64,000 bases of DNA, from NCBI GenBank assembly GCA_026874595.1, contig CM049319.1:41459973-41523972 (forward strand), in the 5' to 3' direction. A program made the translations under genes and the position numbers. Positions 12,521-24,285 of the stretch are shown here, piece after piece. Position 1 is the stretch's first letter. Each line of letters begins with the position of its first letter. The notes under the pieces were generated by a model. That model saw only the letters and a list, made by a program, of their open reading frames with translations, did no database searches and was not told where the DNA came from. This DNA comes from Sipunculus nudus. Its lineage: Eukaryota; Annelida; Sipuncula; Golfingiida; Sipunculidae.

Positions 12521-12779
12521 ATCATAATGAGAACTCGTCATTAAGATCTGATTTTTTTATCACATTTAAAATTTTTTAAACCATGTTTCAGAAACAATAA
12601 GTAAAGTAATCTCAACTATGAAACTAATTCCTTCTAGAATCGTCGAACCGTGCCGCTTCTCTCCAGCCAGATGCTATGTTCAGTTGTATATAGGATAACA
12701 CAAAGTGAAAAGATGTCGATTAAATCTGATTATTTACAGTTTATAGTGAATTCCATTAAAAGTCCAACAAAACATTACA

Positions 12780-13576
12780 ATGTTGTTATTATATCGCAGT
12801 TATGAGGTGCAAGTGCGGGTATATAACGGCTCAAAATCCTTTGAATGTGCTCATTAACAACGGACCGCCGCAACACTTTCCCTTTGATGTTCGGAGACCA
12901 AACCTGGCGGGGTTTTCCTGGTCAATTAAGCCTTAGTGGTGAGCGGTTTCCTGTTAATACACCTGTGTCAATTATATCATATTTGACATAATTCTTTTTT
13001 TTTAATTCCAATATGGCATAAATGAAATCACATATCAAATAAGACCACATTAGTAACGATAAAAACCCCGGTCATTTACACATATTACGTTTGTACGTCA
13101 ACATGTACTATCACCCACGAAGTCCGGACAATGTGACACAATAAATATCGCCCTTTATTTTAATATATATCTCTTATCTATATGATAGTTCAATGGTAGT
13201 GTTCCTTAAGTAACAGAGACGATTAAATAAAAATATTCAATGTTCATAATTTTTTATTGACAGTTAACGCGACTGTGTCGTGGTGATCAAACGCACGTGT
13301 CGTGACCGAAAATTGTCGCTCAAAATGGAAAGGGTTTATTAGCTCGTATTTTGTTGCAAAAATATACCGCATTCGATAAAATTATGAAGGGGCCGTGTGA
13401 TACAGATACACATTTACTATAAGCATAACGTAACATGACTCCATTTGGCTTATTATAGCTTTGTTGCGCATATGGCATGAGGCGCAACTGGAATTTGGCG
13501 CATATGGCAGTTGCGCATCTGGCAGTGGCGTAACTGACAGGTGCGCATTTGGAAGTGGCGCATCTGGCATGACACC
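12780..13576 (-). repeat. Right terminal inverted repeat of the 4.77-kb element
   Basis: Reverse-complement partner of the 8806-9615 arm, ending in ATCTGGCATGACACC and followed by the right copy of TCATGAAGC at 13,577-13,585. Confidence 0.85.
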
Positions 13577-13760
13577 TCATGAAGCATATCAGCAAATAAT
13601 GCTGAACAGACTCAGTTCTTGTCCAGTAATTGCCCAATATGTGCCTATTGTGGAGGCAAGCAAGGGCCAGCTGCCACATTGCTGGTGACCACTGGTGCTG
13701 ATTACATAAGAGTACTGATCAGAGTAGGTCACAGCCAAATAAGTTACCTGGCACAATCTG
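13577..13760 (+). repeat. AATAGT-rich dispersed repeat, copy 1 (right part)
   Basis: Begins with the right target-site duplication and continues 'atatcagcaaata', matching 'ggatttcagcaaatat' beside the uninterrupted copy at 61,985-62,000 (inverted). The downstream border is uncertain. Confidence 0.55.
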
Positions 13761-16180
13761 ACCTTTGATCAGTAAACCATGGATAAACAGAGGCATGTTT
13801 GATATTAAATAGTGTAGGCTATTATTATTGTGACATGTACATCTTGTCTCACATCCATCAATCCATATGTATATTCTGAAATGTACCTAGATTTGTTTTC
13901 ACGAGCCAGTTTGCATTTTAATCATACAGATTGCAATCACACACATTCAAGAAAATATAATATGGAACCAGATACAGTGCAGACCCAAAATGTTCATGAT
14001 AAGCTTATGGTGTTTTCACTACACATGACGTATTGAAGCCTACAATGCTATGAACTCATATCAGTACTACAGTCACTTGGATAAAGTCATACTGCAGGCA
14101 CATGCATTATCTAGTTGATTTATATACATATTCTCTTAAAACTATTCTTTTAATACTTGTCTGTTATTTCATAGTACTAATTATGCAGACCTGCATTCAG
14201 TATCTAAAATTATGTTAATTTATATTTTGAAAATTAAATGAACCTTTTTTTCATGATATTAATTTATTTGTTTATATAACAGGAGAATATAAGTAACTGT
14301 TAATATTTAAGTATTTAATATCTGAAATTTTGATATCAAATAATTAGATCCTGTTATGTACAAAATTTAAAGTACAAGATTGTTTAATACCAAATTTATT
14401 GTTAAAGTGATTTAAATAATGTATTATTTGTTTTGAAAAATTTATGTTAGTTTAAATCACTCCATATTCCTGAATTATCCTATGCTGGTTTTGCTGCAAT
14501 GAAGAAGGGCATGCCTGAAGAATAAAAGCCATGCATGCTACCATTATTGTAAAGTTTACCACCTCTCTGTTCACTCTCAAGATGTACTATGTGATGGAAT
14601 AAAACATGGCATCACATCCAAATGAACATATACACCCAAAAGGATGGGGTACTTTTGTCTCTAATTTGGTTCTGTCCAGAATCTTGACGTAAATGTATTT
14701 TTATTGGATATATTTATAAGAATTGGGAAACAGGACACAGCCCTACATAAATTCCTCTTCTGATACATACATAAAGGACTGAACTGTCAGCTTTGATACT
14801 AAATAATAATATGCAATAATCATGAATAATTCCTCTGGAGACAATTTTTAGTTACACTGAAAAACTTTATTTATTAACTATGAGAAAGAAGATTAAATCT
14901 AAATGTACTATAAAATTAATTTATGTGAAATATATATGAAAATAATATAAAATGTACAAGTATGCATATAATTATAAATCAATATTTTACATATGCCAGG
15001 GCCTTTACAATGGGTTGCTTTTAAATTACATGTATTCAAGAGTTCAGACAATTATCTTAAAATTTCGACTAGAAATGCCCCAATAACAATCATTGAGTTT
15101 TCAGAATATTTAAAAAACAAGGCACCTATGGGCCACGACGCTCAGCTGTTATATATGATAAAAAAATATTATTTAGAAATGAGGCACATGCTGGTTTTGT
15201 GTGGTAATAAATATAAGCTGTAATATGAGTTGTTGTTGTTTAGCTTATGTATGATTTTGATAGTACCTTTGGAGACAGGGAAGAGGATTGATTTCATTTA
15301 TTTTATTAACAAATGGAGTACTATTGTCACACAGATTTTGACTTGGCAATATAACTTATAAGCAGAATATATAATATAAGGGTTTAACTATTAGTTAAAA
15401 AAAAATACAAATATTGTCCCAAATATAATTTTTATTAAAAATAATAAGAGAATCATATGATTTTTTAAAATGAAATATAACTGAAATGATTATTAAAATA
15501 ATATTAGGGAATATATTCATGAATGCATTCATGAATACATTTTGAAAGTATTTGCACTGGTAATCATATACTTTCATTTTTACCTGAATTCCCATTCTTT
15601 ATGCAAGAAATTTTATAATGGAGTACATAATCATATTCGTATTTAAATACAATTACAAAGTATTCGCACCATGTCTGGTATTTATTCAGTTTTCACCAAA
15701 CAATGATGTTGAGAATCCAGAATATACAAAATTCACACATTTAAATAATGATCATAAGTACCTGGTTTTATGGCTTTTATTTATATTAAAAAATAACTGT
15801 AATAAATTCATTTTGGACTAATTTCACATCAATGTACACACTAGACACAGTAGGAATCTAGATTAATATTATCAACTGCATCTTTGTCTATCATTAATTT
15901 CCATCATATGATCCCTAATGATTAGTAATGAATGATATGATTTACTTCTTTATCATTAAAATTGAACTGAAAAATACCATAGGTGACTGCATGGTGTTAT
16001 TTGGAATACGTGACATTCTATCCATCGATACAAGATTCTTATATCATCAGTAACTGCAAGTTAATTTCCTGTTATAATAAACTAACAAATTCCTTTTCTA
16101 TTTTTCATTAATTTTTTATTAAAAACCAATAAAAATTTATTTATTTATTGTTTATTGTATGTAGTTGGTTAAAACTACTA
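13760..16180. other. AT-rich region without a recognisable gene
   Basis: Apart from the dispersed-repeat copy at about 15,225-15,750, no gene, RNA or element end could be supported. The 15,085-15,150 segment shares 'acgacgctcagctg' with 1,310-1,325. Confidence 0.55.
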
Positions 16181-16184
16181 GATG

Positions 16185-17732
16185 AGTTGGGTTGGACACC
16201 TGGATCAACTGTGGCTGGCCATAAGCTGCCTGGATTCCCTGTATGCCTCGCCTCAAGCATGCATAATTTGCTGAAAGTTCAGCAAGGTCAAAATACAGGT
16301 GACTCAAGAGGGGCTGGAGAGAGCCAAAGTCTGAGAGGGTCTCATTAAAAAAATCATTAATAAAAGCTACAATTTTTGGCCAATTTCTTTCAGCTTTCTA
16401 AACTTAAAAGCTGAAATCCTTATGTGTGCATGATATGAAAATTATATCAACAGTGCTCACAGGAAACAAACGTGCCATGGTCAAAGTTGGGCAAAATTTA
16501 AGTTACTAATTTTACATTTATACTAATAACTTATAAAATTTGAAAAATTCATAACTAATTTTGGGTATTCAGTTGAATCTTGATTAAATAATGTTACATC
16601 CCTGACAAAAAATCTCAAGCTTCAGCAATCCCCTTGTTAAGGGAGTAAATATATTTCTTGATTTTTTACAAAGTGCATTATGTTTGGGCCCATAACTTAA
16701 AACAATTACGCAATACTGACATCATCCTGGCATGTGCATAGAGAATGAAAAATATGTATATTATTTATGATTAAAGTCAGATCAGTGGTTTTGATATTAG
16801 GCAGTCTTGAAGTGTAACAATGGGTTTTTAATGGAAAAATGAGGTTTTTCATAAATATCTTGAAGGTATTAAGTCCTAGTGACCAAATTCTTGGCATGGT
16901 AGGGGATTTTGGAGACATCTAGCTGTATGCCGAATTTTAAAAAACTAAGAGCTGAAGCTGGGGAGCTGAGCTCTTGCAAACTGCATAACACTAGCTTGAT
17001 GTATACAATATGTTACATGGTGCTTGAAAACTTGAATAAAATCTACAGTTTTTGATCAACTGGTTTCAAATTTTTGGTGTTAACAGTTGAAAAGGTAACA
17101 AAAACATGCTGTGAAAATTAAATCCACAGTACTTACAGGAAAAAAACGTGCCATGGTCAAAGTTGGGCAAAATTTAAGGTACCAATTTTTTATTTTTATT
17201 AATATTTTAAAAAATTTAAAAGATTTTCATCTAATTTTGGGTATACAATTTAATTTTGATTAATTAAAGTTATATTACTGGAAAAAAGGTCCACAGCTTT
17301 AACATGTTTTGTGTTAAGTGATCAAATATCTTTCCTGATTTTTTACAAAATGCATTATGTTTGGGTCCATAACTTTTTAAAATTATATAATACAGACATA
17401 TTTTCTTGAATGTACATAGGAACTATATAGAGGAATATTTATGGTAAATATGAGGAAAAACAGATGAGTGGTTTTGATATTAGGCAGTCCTGAAGTGTGA
17501 AAATAGGTTTTTAATAAAAAATTGAGGTTTTTCCTTAATTTCTCAAAGGAACGAAGTCGAAAAGACCCAGTTTTCGGCTTGGTAGGAGATCTTGGGGACA
17601 TCTAACATTATGCTGAATTTTGGATTCCTAGGTCTTACGGTTTCAAAACGTGCCACATCTACGGACGGACGGACGACGGACAATGGACCACGACTATGGC
17701 TCAGATGACTTATAGTCAGCTGAGCTAAAAAC
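16185..17732 (+). repeat. Element A, copy 2 (dimeric)
   Basis: Two head-to-tail units (about 16,330-16,960 and 17,020-17,732) match element A at 2.9-4.45 kb. The 5' flank shares 'taagctgcctgg' with copy 1. The 3' end has the ACGGACGG microsatellite and the shared terminal hairpin ending GAGCTAAAAA. No coding potential. Confidence 0.7.
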
Positions 17733-17924
17733 AGAATTAAAGAAGCTGAAATAATTAAGATCTCAAGTATCATTAGGCTTCTTGTAAATGATAGACACAG
17801 AACAAGAAATTTGTGTAGGTAACTGGATGATATAAGTGCTTGTAATATTATTTAGACATGTGATTGTAGTGCTAGTTTATAGCACTCATGGCTGCGCAAG
17901 GTCTAGAATCCTCCCATCAGTTTA

Positions 17925-18075
17925 AGTAATACTAATAGTAATAGTAATAGATACCCCAGTAATAGTAATAGAAGATAAAATGTGGTAATAGTAATAGTAA
18001 TATCAGAAATTGAAAGTAATAGTAATAGTAATAGTAATAGAACAACTGTAATAGACCCCATGTCTGCCTCGGAGT
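17925..18075 (+). repeat. AATAGT-rich repeat, copy 2
   Basis: Several blocks of (AATAGT)n are followed by GACCCCATGTCTG, the reverse complement of the start of copy 1. The flank orientation relative to the repeat strand differs from copy 1, so this copy is rearranged or a different subtype. Confidence 0.7.
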
Positions 18076-18079
18076 GATA

Positions 18080-19048
18080 CGAGTTCACAAAAATTTTAGC
18101 CTGGGGTGTCTAAGGACGATGCTGATGATACAGTATAAGCTCTACCAGTACCAGGAACTAAACTGAAACTAAAAGCATTTATATTGAAACTTCCAATTGT
18201 ATGATGGCTCATGCAGCAATGACATGAATTGCAGAAATTTTAACCAGCAAGCGTCTGAGAACAGCATCTGGAGGGCAGAAAATGTAAAAGCAATAACAGT
18301 ATTAATTGACATATGGTTCCTTATCAATCAACTGCTTGGAATATGCCTTTTATCAGTTTAATATGCGAATTATTACATCATATTTCACAGATCTATAAGT
18401 TCTCATTAAAATTGGAATTTTCCCGCCGAGCAAATACAAACGCACCTTGTTCACGCCTGTCACTCACAAAGTTGCCGGTATAGGCAATTTTTACTGTCAC
18501 AGTTCATTGTGACGGTTAACTTAAACAATCTGTCTGTGTAGTTCACTGCAGATCACAAAGGCTCAATAGAGTTCTCAGATCGAGACCCGTAGCACCTCGC
18601 ACCAAACCGAATTTTTCGCTGACAACGACGCTGACGCAATGATTGCCGTTTGACTAAAACACACACGTCGGATGTTAAAACACACAGAAAAATACCCCGA
18701 CACGGCACCGACGTCTAATAAAAAATTACGAGGAATTCTTTCATAACGAAAAGCCCATACGGCGCAACAATTCAATAAAATCTTAAAAACAGGCTTCCGT
18801 GATAAAAAAAAATATGAATATATGGCATTATTCCACAATTAGTGACGCGTGAAAGAAACTAGACTTGTACCCCCTCTATTATCGCCCTCAGCTGAGAAGG
18901 AAGCCAGCCGTGCTCGAGCGCCACCGTGTGTCCGAGTAAGATACTAAACCGTTCATGTGCAGACTGAAACATGGATGTCGAAGGTTGGAAGTTGTGATGA
19001 GTTCATTTATTATTTCGTTTTTTTCTATCTCATAAGTATAGGCCAATT
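18080..19048. other. Possible CpG-richer regulatory stretch; no gene supported
   Basis: From about 18,410 to 18,990 the sequence is visibly richer in CG dinucleotides than its surroundings and includes an E2F-like word (TTTTCCCGCC at 18,418-18,427). An 87-codon open frame on the minus strand (18,575-18,838) has no recognisable motif. It could be a promoter flank or simply less methylated DNA. Confidence 0.3.
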
Positions 19049-19056
19049 ACATATCT
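19049..19056 (+). repeat. Candidate 8-bp target-site duplication (left)
   Basis: ACATATCT abuts the left terminus of the candidate giant element and recurs in the same orientation at 52,144-52,151, directly outside the right terminus. Confidence 0.6.
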
Positions 19057-19345
19057 ACGGAGCCTACGGAGCCCCGTTGGGGACATGAGTAAAAAATTAT
19101 TATCTCGTGCGCACGACTTACTAACTTGTGCGCACGACTTATTATTTTGTGCGCACAGTTAAATATTCCGTGCGCACAATTTATTATATCGTGCGCACAA
19201 CTTATTATTCCGTGCGCACAATTTATTATTTCGTGCGAACAACTTATTATTTCGTGCGCACAATTTATAATTTCGTGCGCACGACTTATTATTTCGTGCG
19301 CACATCTTATTAGTTTGTGCGCATGACATATTTAATTGTGCCCAA
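19057..19345 (+). repeat. Left terminal repeat with 21-bp GTGCGCAC array
   Basis: GTGCGCAC, or a one-base variant, begins at 19107, 19128, 19149, 19170, 19191, 19212, 19233, 19254, 19275, 19296 and 19317: eleven units with spacing of exactly 21 bp and no indels. One further GTGCGCAC lies at 19,357. The inner border resembles that of the right array (TGCGCATGACATAT versus TGCGCATGAAATAT). Confidence 0.85.
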
Positions 19346-19379
19346 AAGCTGTCAAGTTGTGCGCACGACTTGCGAGTCA

Positions 19380-19437
19380 CGTGAGCGGAAGGAGCCTCCA
19401 TTTTTTCCACCATTTACAACCTTGGTCAACCTGAGAG
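19380..19437 (+). promoter_or_regulatory. Possible promoter and 5' UTR exon beside the left terminal array
   Basis: CACGTGAGCGGAAGGAGCC-type sequence just inside the array is followed by a consensus splice donor (CTGAGAG|GTAAGT, GT at 19,438). It could be the first exon of an inward-reading gene of the giant element. There is no coding sequence and no direct evidence of transcription. Confidence 0.25.
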
Positions 19438-19879
19438 GTAAGTTCTTCAGCTCCTCAGTCAATCAGCTGTCCTAAAGTCTAAACCTTTATTTTGCTGTGA
19501 TTCTTAATGGCTGAAATTAAAGTAGAGTGTAACTGTAGGGAAGTTAAAATATATCAGTGCCACTGAACGCACGACTCGACTATAAGGTTTGAGCCTAGCC
19601 ATGACAACATGACATTCAGGCCTTCTGAAATAAACTGATAGGGCCTGGAGTCATGATGGCAGTCACAACAGAACGCCCATTCTAAGGGTCTGATCAAAAT
19701 ATTTACTGTCTGGTATTATTTGGCATCACAGGCTTATATAGTCGTATTATATGTGCTTAATATCGAAGAAAAAATGTTGTTACACAAAAATAATTACATT
19801 TATTACCTTCTTTCATCACTGTGGCACCGATTCACGTGAAGCGGTACTTCGAATTCAAAAGTGAAGGTGTCATGGCGCG

Positions 19880-20190
19880 GTCGTATATGAAAACTTGGAA
19901 GTCGGAAGCCGGACGCCGGAAACCAAGGAATCGTTTTATAAATAATGCAGTTTAAAGCATATACAAAATGCTAACGCTTCAATACCGTTTTGTTTTTTCC
20001 CCGATAGAATAAGATCTTTATTATCATTCTGTAAAGAATGATAGTTATCCATTCTTCAATCTGAACGTTATGGACGATTTTGTGCTCGGAAGCAATCTCG
20101 GAAGTCAGTCAGAAGTGCTGGGATGTTATCCAATGTGTATAACTCGGAAGTCACAGAGACGCACTGGTTAACTTGTGGTCAGTTAAGAGC
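19880..20190 (+). repeat. Left arm of an inverted pair (partner 23.22-23.51 kb)
   Basis: Segments such as 'gatagaataag(a/g)tctt', 'agttatccat' and 'aact(t/c)ggaagtc' reappear in reverse complement at about 23,222-23,505. The pair encloses about 3.7 kb (19.88-23.51), which holds TA microsatellites and a SINE fragment. It is probably a decayed element with inverted arms; target duplications were not found. Confidence 0.55.
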
Positions 20191-20341
20191 CACAGCCCAA
20201 ATGCAGTTTCATTATAATTATAGTTGCATGCATATATTAAAATTGCTTATGCATGATTCTGCTTTAAATGCGTGAATAACACAAAACATGATACATAATC
20301 GGAAAAACTATAAGTTCTTAATTTTTTTATTTGTAAATTTA

Positions 20342-20344
<3 letters not shown>

Positions 20345-20396
<52 letters not shown>
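20345..20396. repeat. (TA)n microsatellite
   Basis: Uninterrupted TA dinucleotide run. Similar runs lie at about 22,266-22,300, 22,696-22,733, 24,237-24,281 and 29,808-29,847. Confidence 0.95.
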
Positions 20397-20399
<3 letters not shown>

Positions 20400-20884
20400 A
20401 TATATTTGATGGTATTTTCACTTAATATATTTCACCCTATCTAGAGCTATGTTTTGTGAAAATTATTTATATTAACATGGTGATGGTATGGGAAGGGATA
20501 AATTTTTAAAATATGCAATGTAAAGAGGACATTTTGAGGCACCTTAAACGAAAGATTATGAAGATTTTCTGTTCCGCAACTATACTCCTACATGTATTGG
20601 AACAATGTATTCAAACTTCAGGTTGTTGGGCTTTAATATTTATATTTCTATAACATTACGGTATAAATTGGAAAGTCCAAATATTCAAATGTTAATGTCA
20701 ACGATGAAATGCGCGTCTATACATTTATAACTTGCAAAATGTCACTACTAGTATTTAAATGTAGTAATCGTTGTAAAATAATTGATATGTTAAAGTCTTA
20801 TGACAATCTTTGCATTTTACCGAATTTTGTGATCTGACAGCGCACATGCAGACTCGGACAGCACAGTGCGCGAGTCTGAGTATC

Positions 20885-20992
20885 AGCCGAGGAGCCGTGA
20901 GATTTTTCACGGTCGATCCCAACCCGAGCTGAGCTCTGTGGGGAGACCGTGTATGACTCACACGGTACTGCGATGGGGGGGGGGGGGGGGGG
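20885..20992 (+). mobile_element. Fragment of the tRNA-derived SINE, ending in poly-G
   Basis: 'atcagccgagg', 'gggatttttcacggtcg'-like and 'gagctctg' blocks match the body of the full SINE at 46.5-46.9 kb read on its own strand. The tRNA-like head differs, and the copy ends near a run of about 18 G (20,976-20,993). Confidence 0.55.
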
Positions 20993-22691
20993 GGATGGGG
21001 ATTCCTCGGTGTTATGCTTGCGCCCTCTATGGATGCACCACTGAATAATAAATATGGTATAATAAACCCTAATACGGCATTAAAAATACAGTTATAAATT
21101 ACGATGTCATTCAAAATAAAAACAGTAATATATTTTCCATACGTTGAACAAATATAAAAATTCAATATATCCCAGTAGGTCATCGCTAGAAAAAACATAC
21201 ATGTATCAAATACAAAACGAAATGTCCTTCAATATGTCAGAGTTCTACGATATTTAAAAAAAAAGTTAAAATATATCTTAGAAAAGGGATACAACAGTCC
21301 AGGTAATATATAACATACTAATACATGTGTGATTATAAAATCTTATCGATTTGTATATTTAAGCAAATAATTTTTTTTAAAACTAAAATCAATTCTTTTT
21401 CAAGTTTTAACTCTTTCTTTCAAACTTTTTCAATCTTGATATTTATATATTAAAATTCACTCCTGATGTTTCAACATCACATTTCAACTCCAAATAAATG
21501 GATATTTAATAATATTTTAAAGTATATTTGCAACTGATTTCACTCTCATACGTTATAATATGTGCATGATAAGGGCATGTAAACAGAATGTGCTCCCTTC
21601 AACTTCGGATAACTGTATACGATTACAAGGATCTCGATCAGAAATTACAATTTTGAATGTAAAATCTTTAATAAATAACCATATAGAATCTTTATCGACA
21701 CGTAAGACATCTGGGGCTTCAAGTAAAAGTCTGTCTAGAGGTGACCTGGTGTCTTAAAGATTCTACGGGATATAGGCATTTTTATTGAACCTGTTGCTCA
21801 TCTTTATGATTCATTCCTTTAAATTCCACATAAAAATGATGACACCATGCAATAATGGAACCAAACCGGATTGATAAATCAAGTTAGATATTTACCGCTA
21901 AGATAAATATTTCAATTACAAATATTAATTATTCCCATTCTACTTCTGCTGTATAGAAATTTTTTATCTTTATATAAAAATATATGCATCTGAATATTCC
22001 GTGTATACTCACTATTTTTATTTGATTCATATTTTTATGCTCAGAAACAAAAATAACCGGACTATAATCGGAATTCTCGATACAGAAGTACCGTGCGCTT
22101 TCGGACCCCCTTCTCTCCGGACTTAACAATTGCTGGTATCAGGTTCTACAAATAAACAGATTTTTTTATATCTATAACATTTGCTCTGTAACAATTTATT
22201 TTTAAACATTTAATGAACTTTTTTTGGCTATGCAAAATGTTTTGTTTGATGTTTTATTGATTTTTTAGTTGACGTATTTTACAAATATATATATATATAT
22301 AAAGTATATAAATGTTTGTGTCCTGTGGTTTTGCAAATTTTCAGAACATTAATTTGATGAATATTGTGCCTAACTGCATAAAAAATATCGATTATATATT
22401 TAATCGTTCTGCAAAAACAGAAACTATTGTTTTTTATATGATGGTAAAATGTTACAATCGGGATCATATCTATTTACACATGCATTGTGTATTTTTTTCT
22501 GTCAAGGTATTGTTAATGCTTGTGGTTATTTTTAATTTTGCAGGATACGTCTGATGAAATCAGTAGCAAACAAATTTTTGTAAAGCATCATGTATATTAT
22601 GCTATTTTGGCAAAATTTCAAAACATGAATTGAAACAGGTTCCATTTACAGCAGGTATATATATAGGGGAAAATATCACATTGCAATGTGA

Positions 22692-22695
<4 letters not shown>

Positions 22696-22739
<44 letters not shown>

Positions 22740-22745
22740 CATACA
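22696..22745. repeat. (TA)n followed by (ATAC)n microsatellite
   Basis: A TA dinucleotide run passes directly into ACATACATACATA. A similar compound run is at 24,237-24,290. Confidence 0.9.
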
Positions 22746-23221
22746 TATATATATAAATGTGTGCAACCTGACCATGAAATGTAAAATATAATTTGGCATA
22801 AAAAGTATTACATAATAGATAAGAGTTTAAGAGATTCATAATCATGATTAAATTTTTTGGTCAATGGAAGAGGAAAAGGTTTTTCAATTGATACATGATA
22901 AATAAAATATTTTGTTCGAAACACCCTTGTTAAAACATTTACTGGACGTTTTGTGGTTCTGTCAAATTATCTGTTTAACTCTCTATGATATTATCAGGGT
23001 AATTTTTAAAATATTAACAAATCTTTATTTTTTTTTTCATGTTTACACAAACAAAAAATACGGTAATAGCGAAAATATTGATGAGTAATTATATAATCTT
23101 GTTTTACAACATGAAATAAAATATCAATATAATATATTATAAAAAACAGCATAATTAATGTTACAAAACAGAGTTTATGATAAATATGTGATATTGAAGA
23201 AACCGAAAATGCTTGACACGT

Positions 23222-23505
23222 TTGCTGACGACATGATGACCAGTGCATTAGCCATTACTGGCTAGTTTTACACATGTTATTTGGACCATAACCGGGCATT
23301 ACCGAGCAAGAAATAGTCTATAACTTCAGATGGATAACTTTGATTTTTTACATAATGATAGAAAAGACCTTATTCTATCAATAAAAATAAAATGGTACTT
23401 TCTATTGATGTAGTATCATTTTAATTATGCTTCGAACATTGCTTTATTTAAAAAATCCTTGCTTCCGACTTCGGACTTCCGAGTTTTACACATAGCCGTT
23501 TGGAA
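23222..23505 (-). repeat. Right arm of the inverted pair (partner 19.88-20.19 kb)
   Basis: Reverse complement of the left arm, for example 'gatagaataaggtcttt' and 'actcggaagtccgaag' when read on the minus strand. Confidence 0.55.
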
Positions 23506-23604
23506 ATCCCCTACCGGAAGTTATGATTCTCCCGCTGACAGACGTGGAGACGAGTTTTTCGAGTAAAACCAGCCTCGGTATTAAAAACTGCTGCACGAAT
23601 ACAC
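23506..23604 (+). promoter_or_regulatory. Candidate promoter and non-coding first exon
   Basis: An ETS/GABP-type motif (ACCGGAAGT, 23,513-23,521) lies upstream of a consensus donor (ACAC|GTAAGT, GT at 23,605). The next acceptor (TTAACTCAG at 23,667-23,675) gives a 71-bp intron, after which an ATG follows within four bases. The arrangement is typical of a compact promoter with a 5' UTR exon. Inferred, not proven. Confidence 0.4.
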
Positions 23605-23675
23605 GTAAGTAAACCGTGGATGTAATAATTATTATTTTCCCCAACATAATAACGTTACTTTTTGTCTTAACTCAG

Positions 23676-23838
23676 GAAAATGGCAGTTCGAGAAGTAGAT
23701 GAAAATGAAAAAGTAGTGTCAGAAATGGCGTGCACATCTGCACATACTAGAATTGATTCGAACCCAATAGCTTGTACTGTCACCCCATCGTCTCCAGTTC
23801 ATCTAAAATCGACGTTTGGGGTGACAAGCTGTCGCTAG
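23676..23838 (+). CDS. Possible first coding exon, unknown protein (partial)
   Basis: After a good acceptor, GAAAATGG gives a favourable start context at 23,680. The open frame runs 52 codons (begins MAVREVDENEKVVSEMACTS) to a TAG at 23,836-23,838. Composition is acidic then Ser/Thr/Pro-rich, unlike the AT-rich noise frames nearby. I do not recognise it. A donor could lie near the end (for example GTGACA at 23,821), joining it to a downstream exon such as the HECT-like one at 32,358, but the splice partner and frame cannot be shown. Its last third contains an 8-bp inverted pair (GTCACCCC / GGGGTGAC). Confidence 0.3.
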
Positions 23839-23839
23839 T

Positions 23840-24232
23840 TTGAGCCTTAATTTTGTCCATGAGAATGACCATTTGTAACCTTTCGTGCATGGGGCCTGAA
23901 TCGGTATGTACTCGAATTTACATTGTATCAGAACAGAAATATGTGATTAATGGATTTGATGAACTATCACTAATTAATTAAACGCCGTCCCGCAAACAGC
24001 CATCACATGAACACAAAAAATACACCGTGGAGCCGGTCTTTTTGACCGCTCTATAATTAAGACCATCCTTTCATGAGTGAACCAAAAGCATTCATATTAA
24101 GTCATTGTATAGCTATATCCTATCTGTTAGTATAATTGTTTGGTATAATAAGACCAACTGAAGTAAGACCACATCTGGCCAGTAATATTGGTGGTCTTAT
24201 AACACAGGTTTTACAGTATATATGAATTTACA

Positions 24233-24285
<53 letters not shown>

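Larger units (their letters stand above)
8806..13576. mobile_element. Mutator-like (MULE-type) non-autonomous element with long TIRs
   Basis: The element is 4,771 bp, bounded by inverted arms of about 0.8 kb (8806-9615 and about 12,780-13,576) and by the direct 9-bp duplication TCATGAAGC. Long TIRs with a 9-bp duplication are the hallmark of Mutator-like elements; assignment to that superfamily is inference because no transposase is seen. The outermost 150 bp of each arm contain short subrepeats of the type CTGCCAGATGCGCA. The interior holds two direct-repeat pairs: about 9,781-10,255 with 10,290-10,795, and about 10,880-11,110 with 11,935-12,215. No intact coding region is present; the 119-codon open frames in both arms mirror each other only because the arms are copies. 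Confidence 0.8.

Noticed and set aside
20755-21198. 147-codon open frame on the minus strand
   Set aside because: It crosses a SINE fragment and an 18-G run (poly-Pro in translation), so it is an artefact.
21929-22129. Minus-strand frame with a possible GTGAGT donor
   Set aside because: No ATG in a good context, no homology recognised, and it sits inside the 19.9-23.5 kb inverted-arm element.
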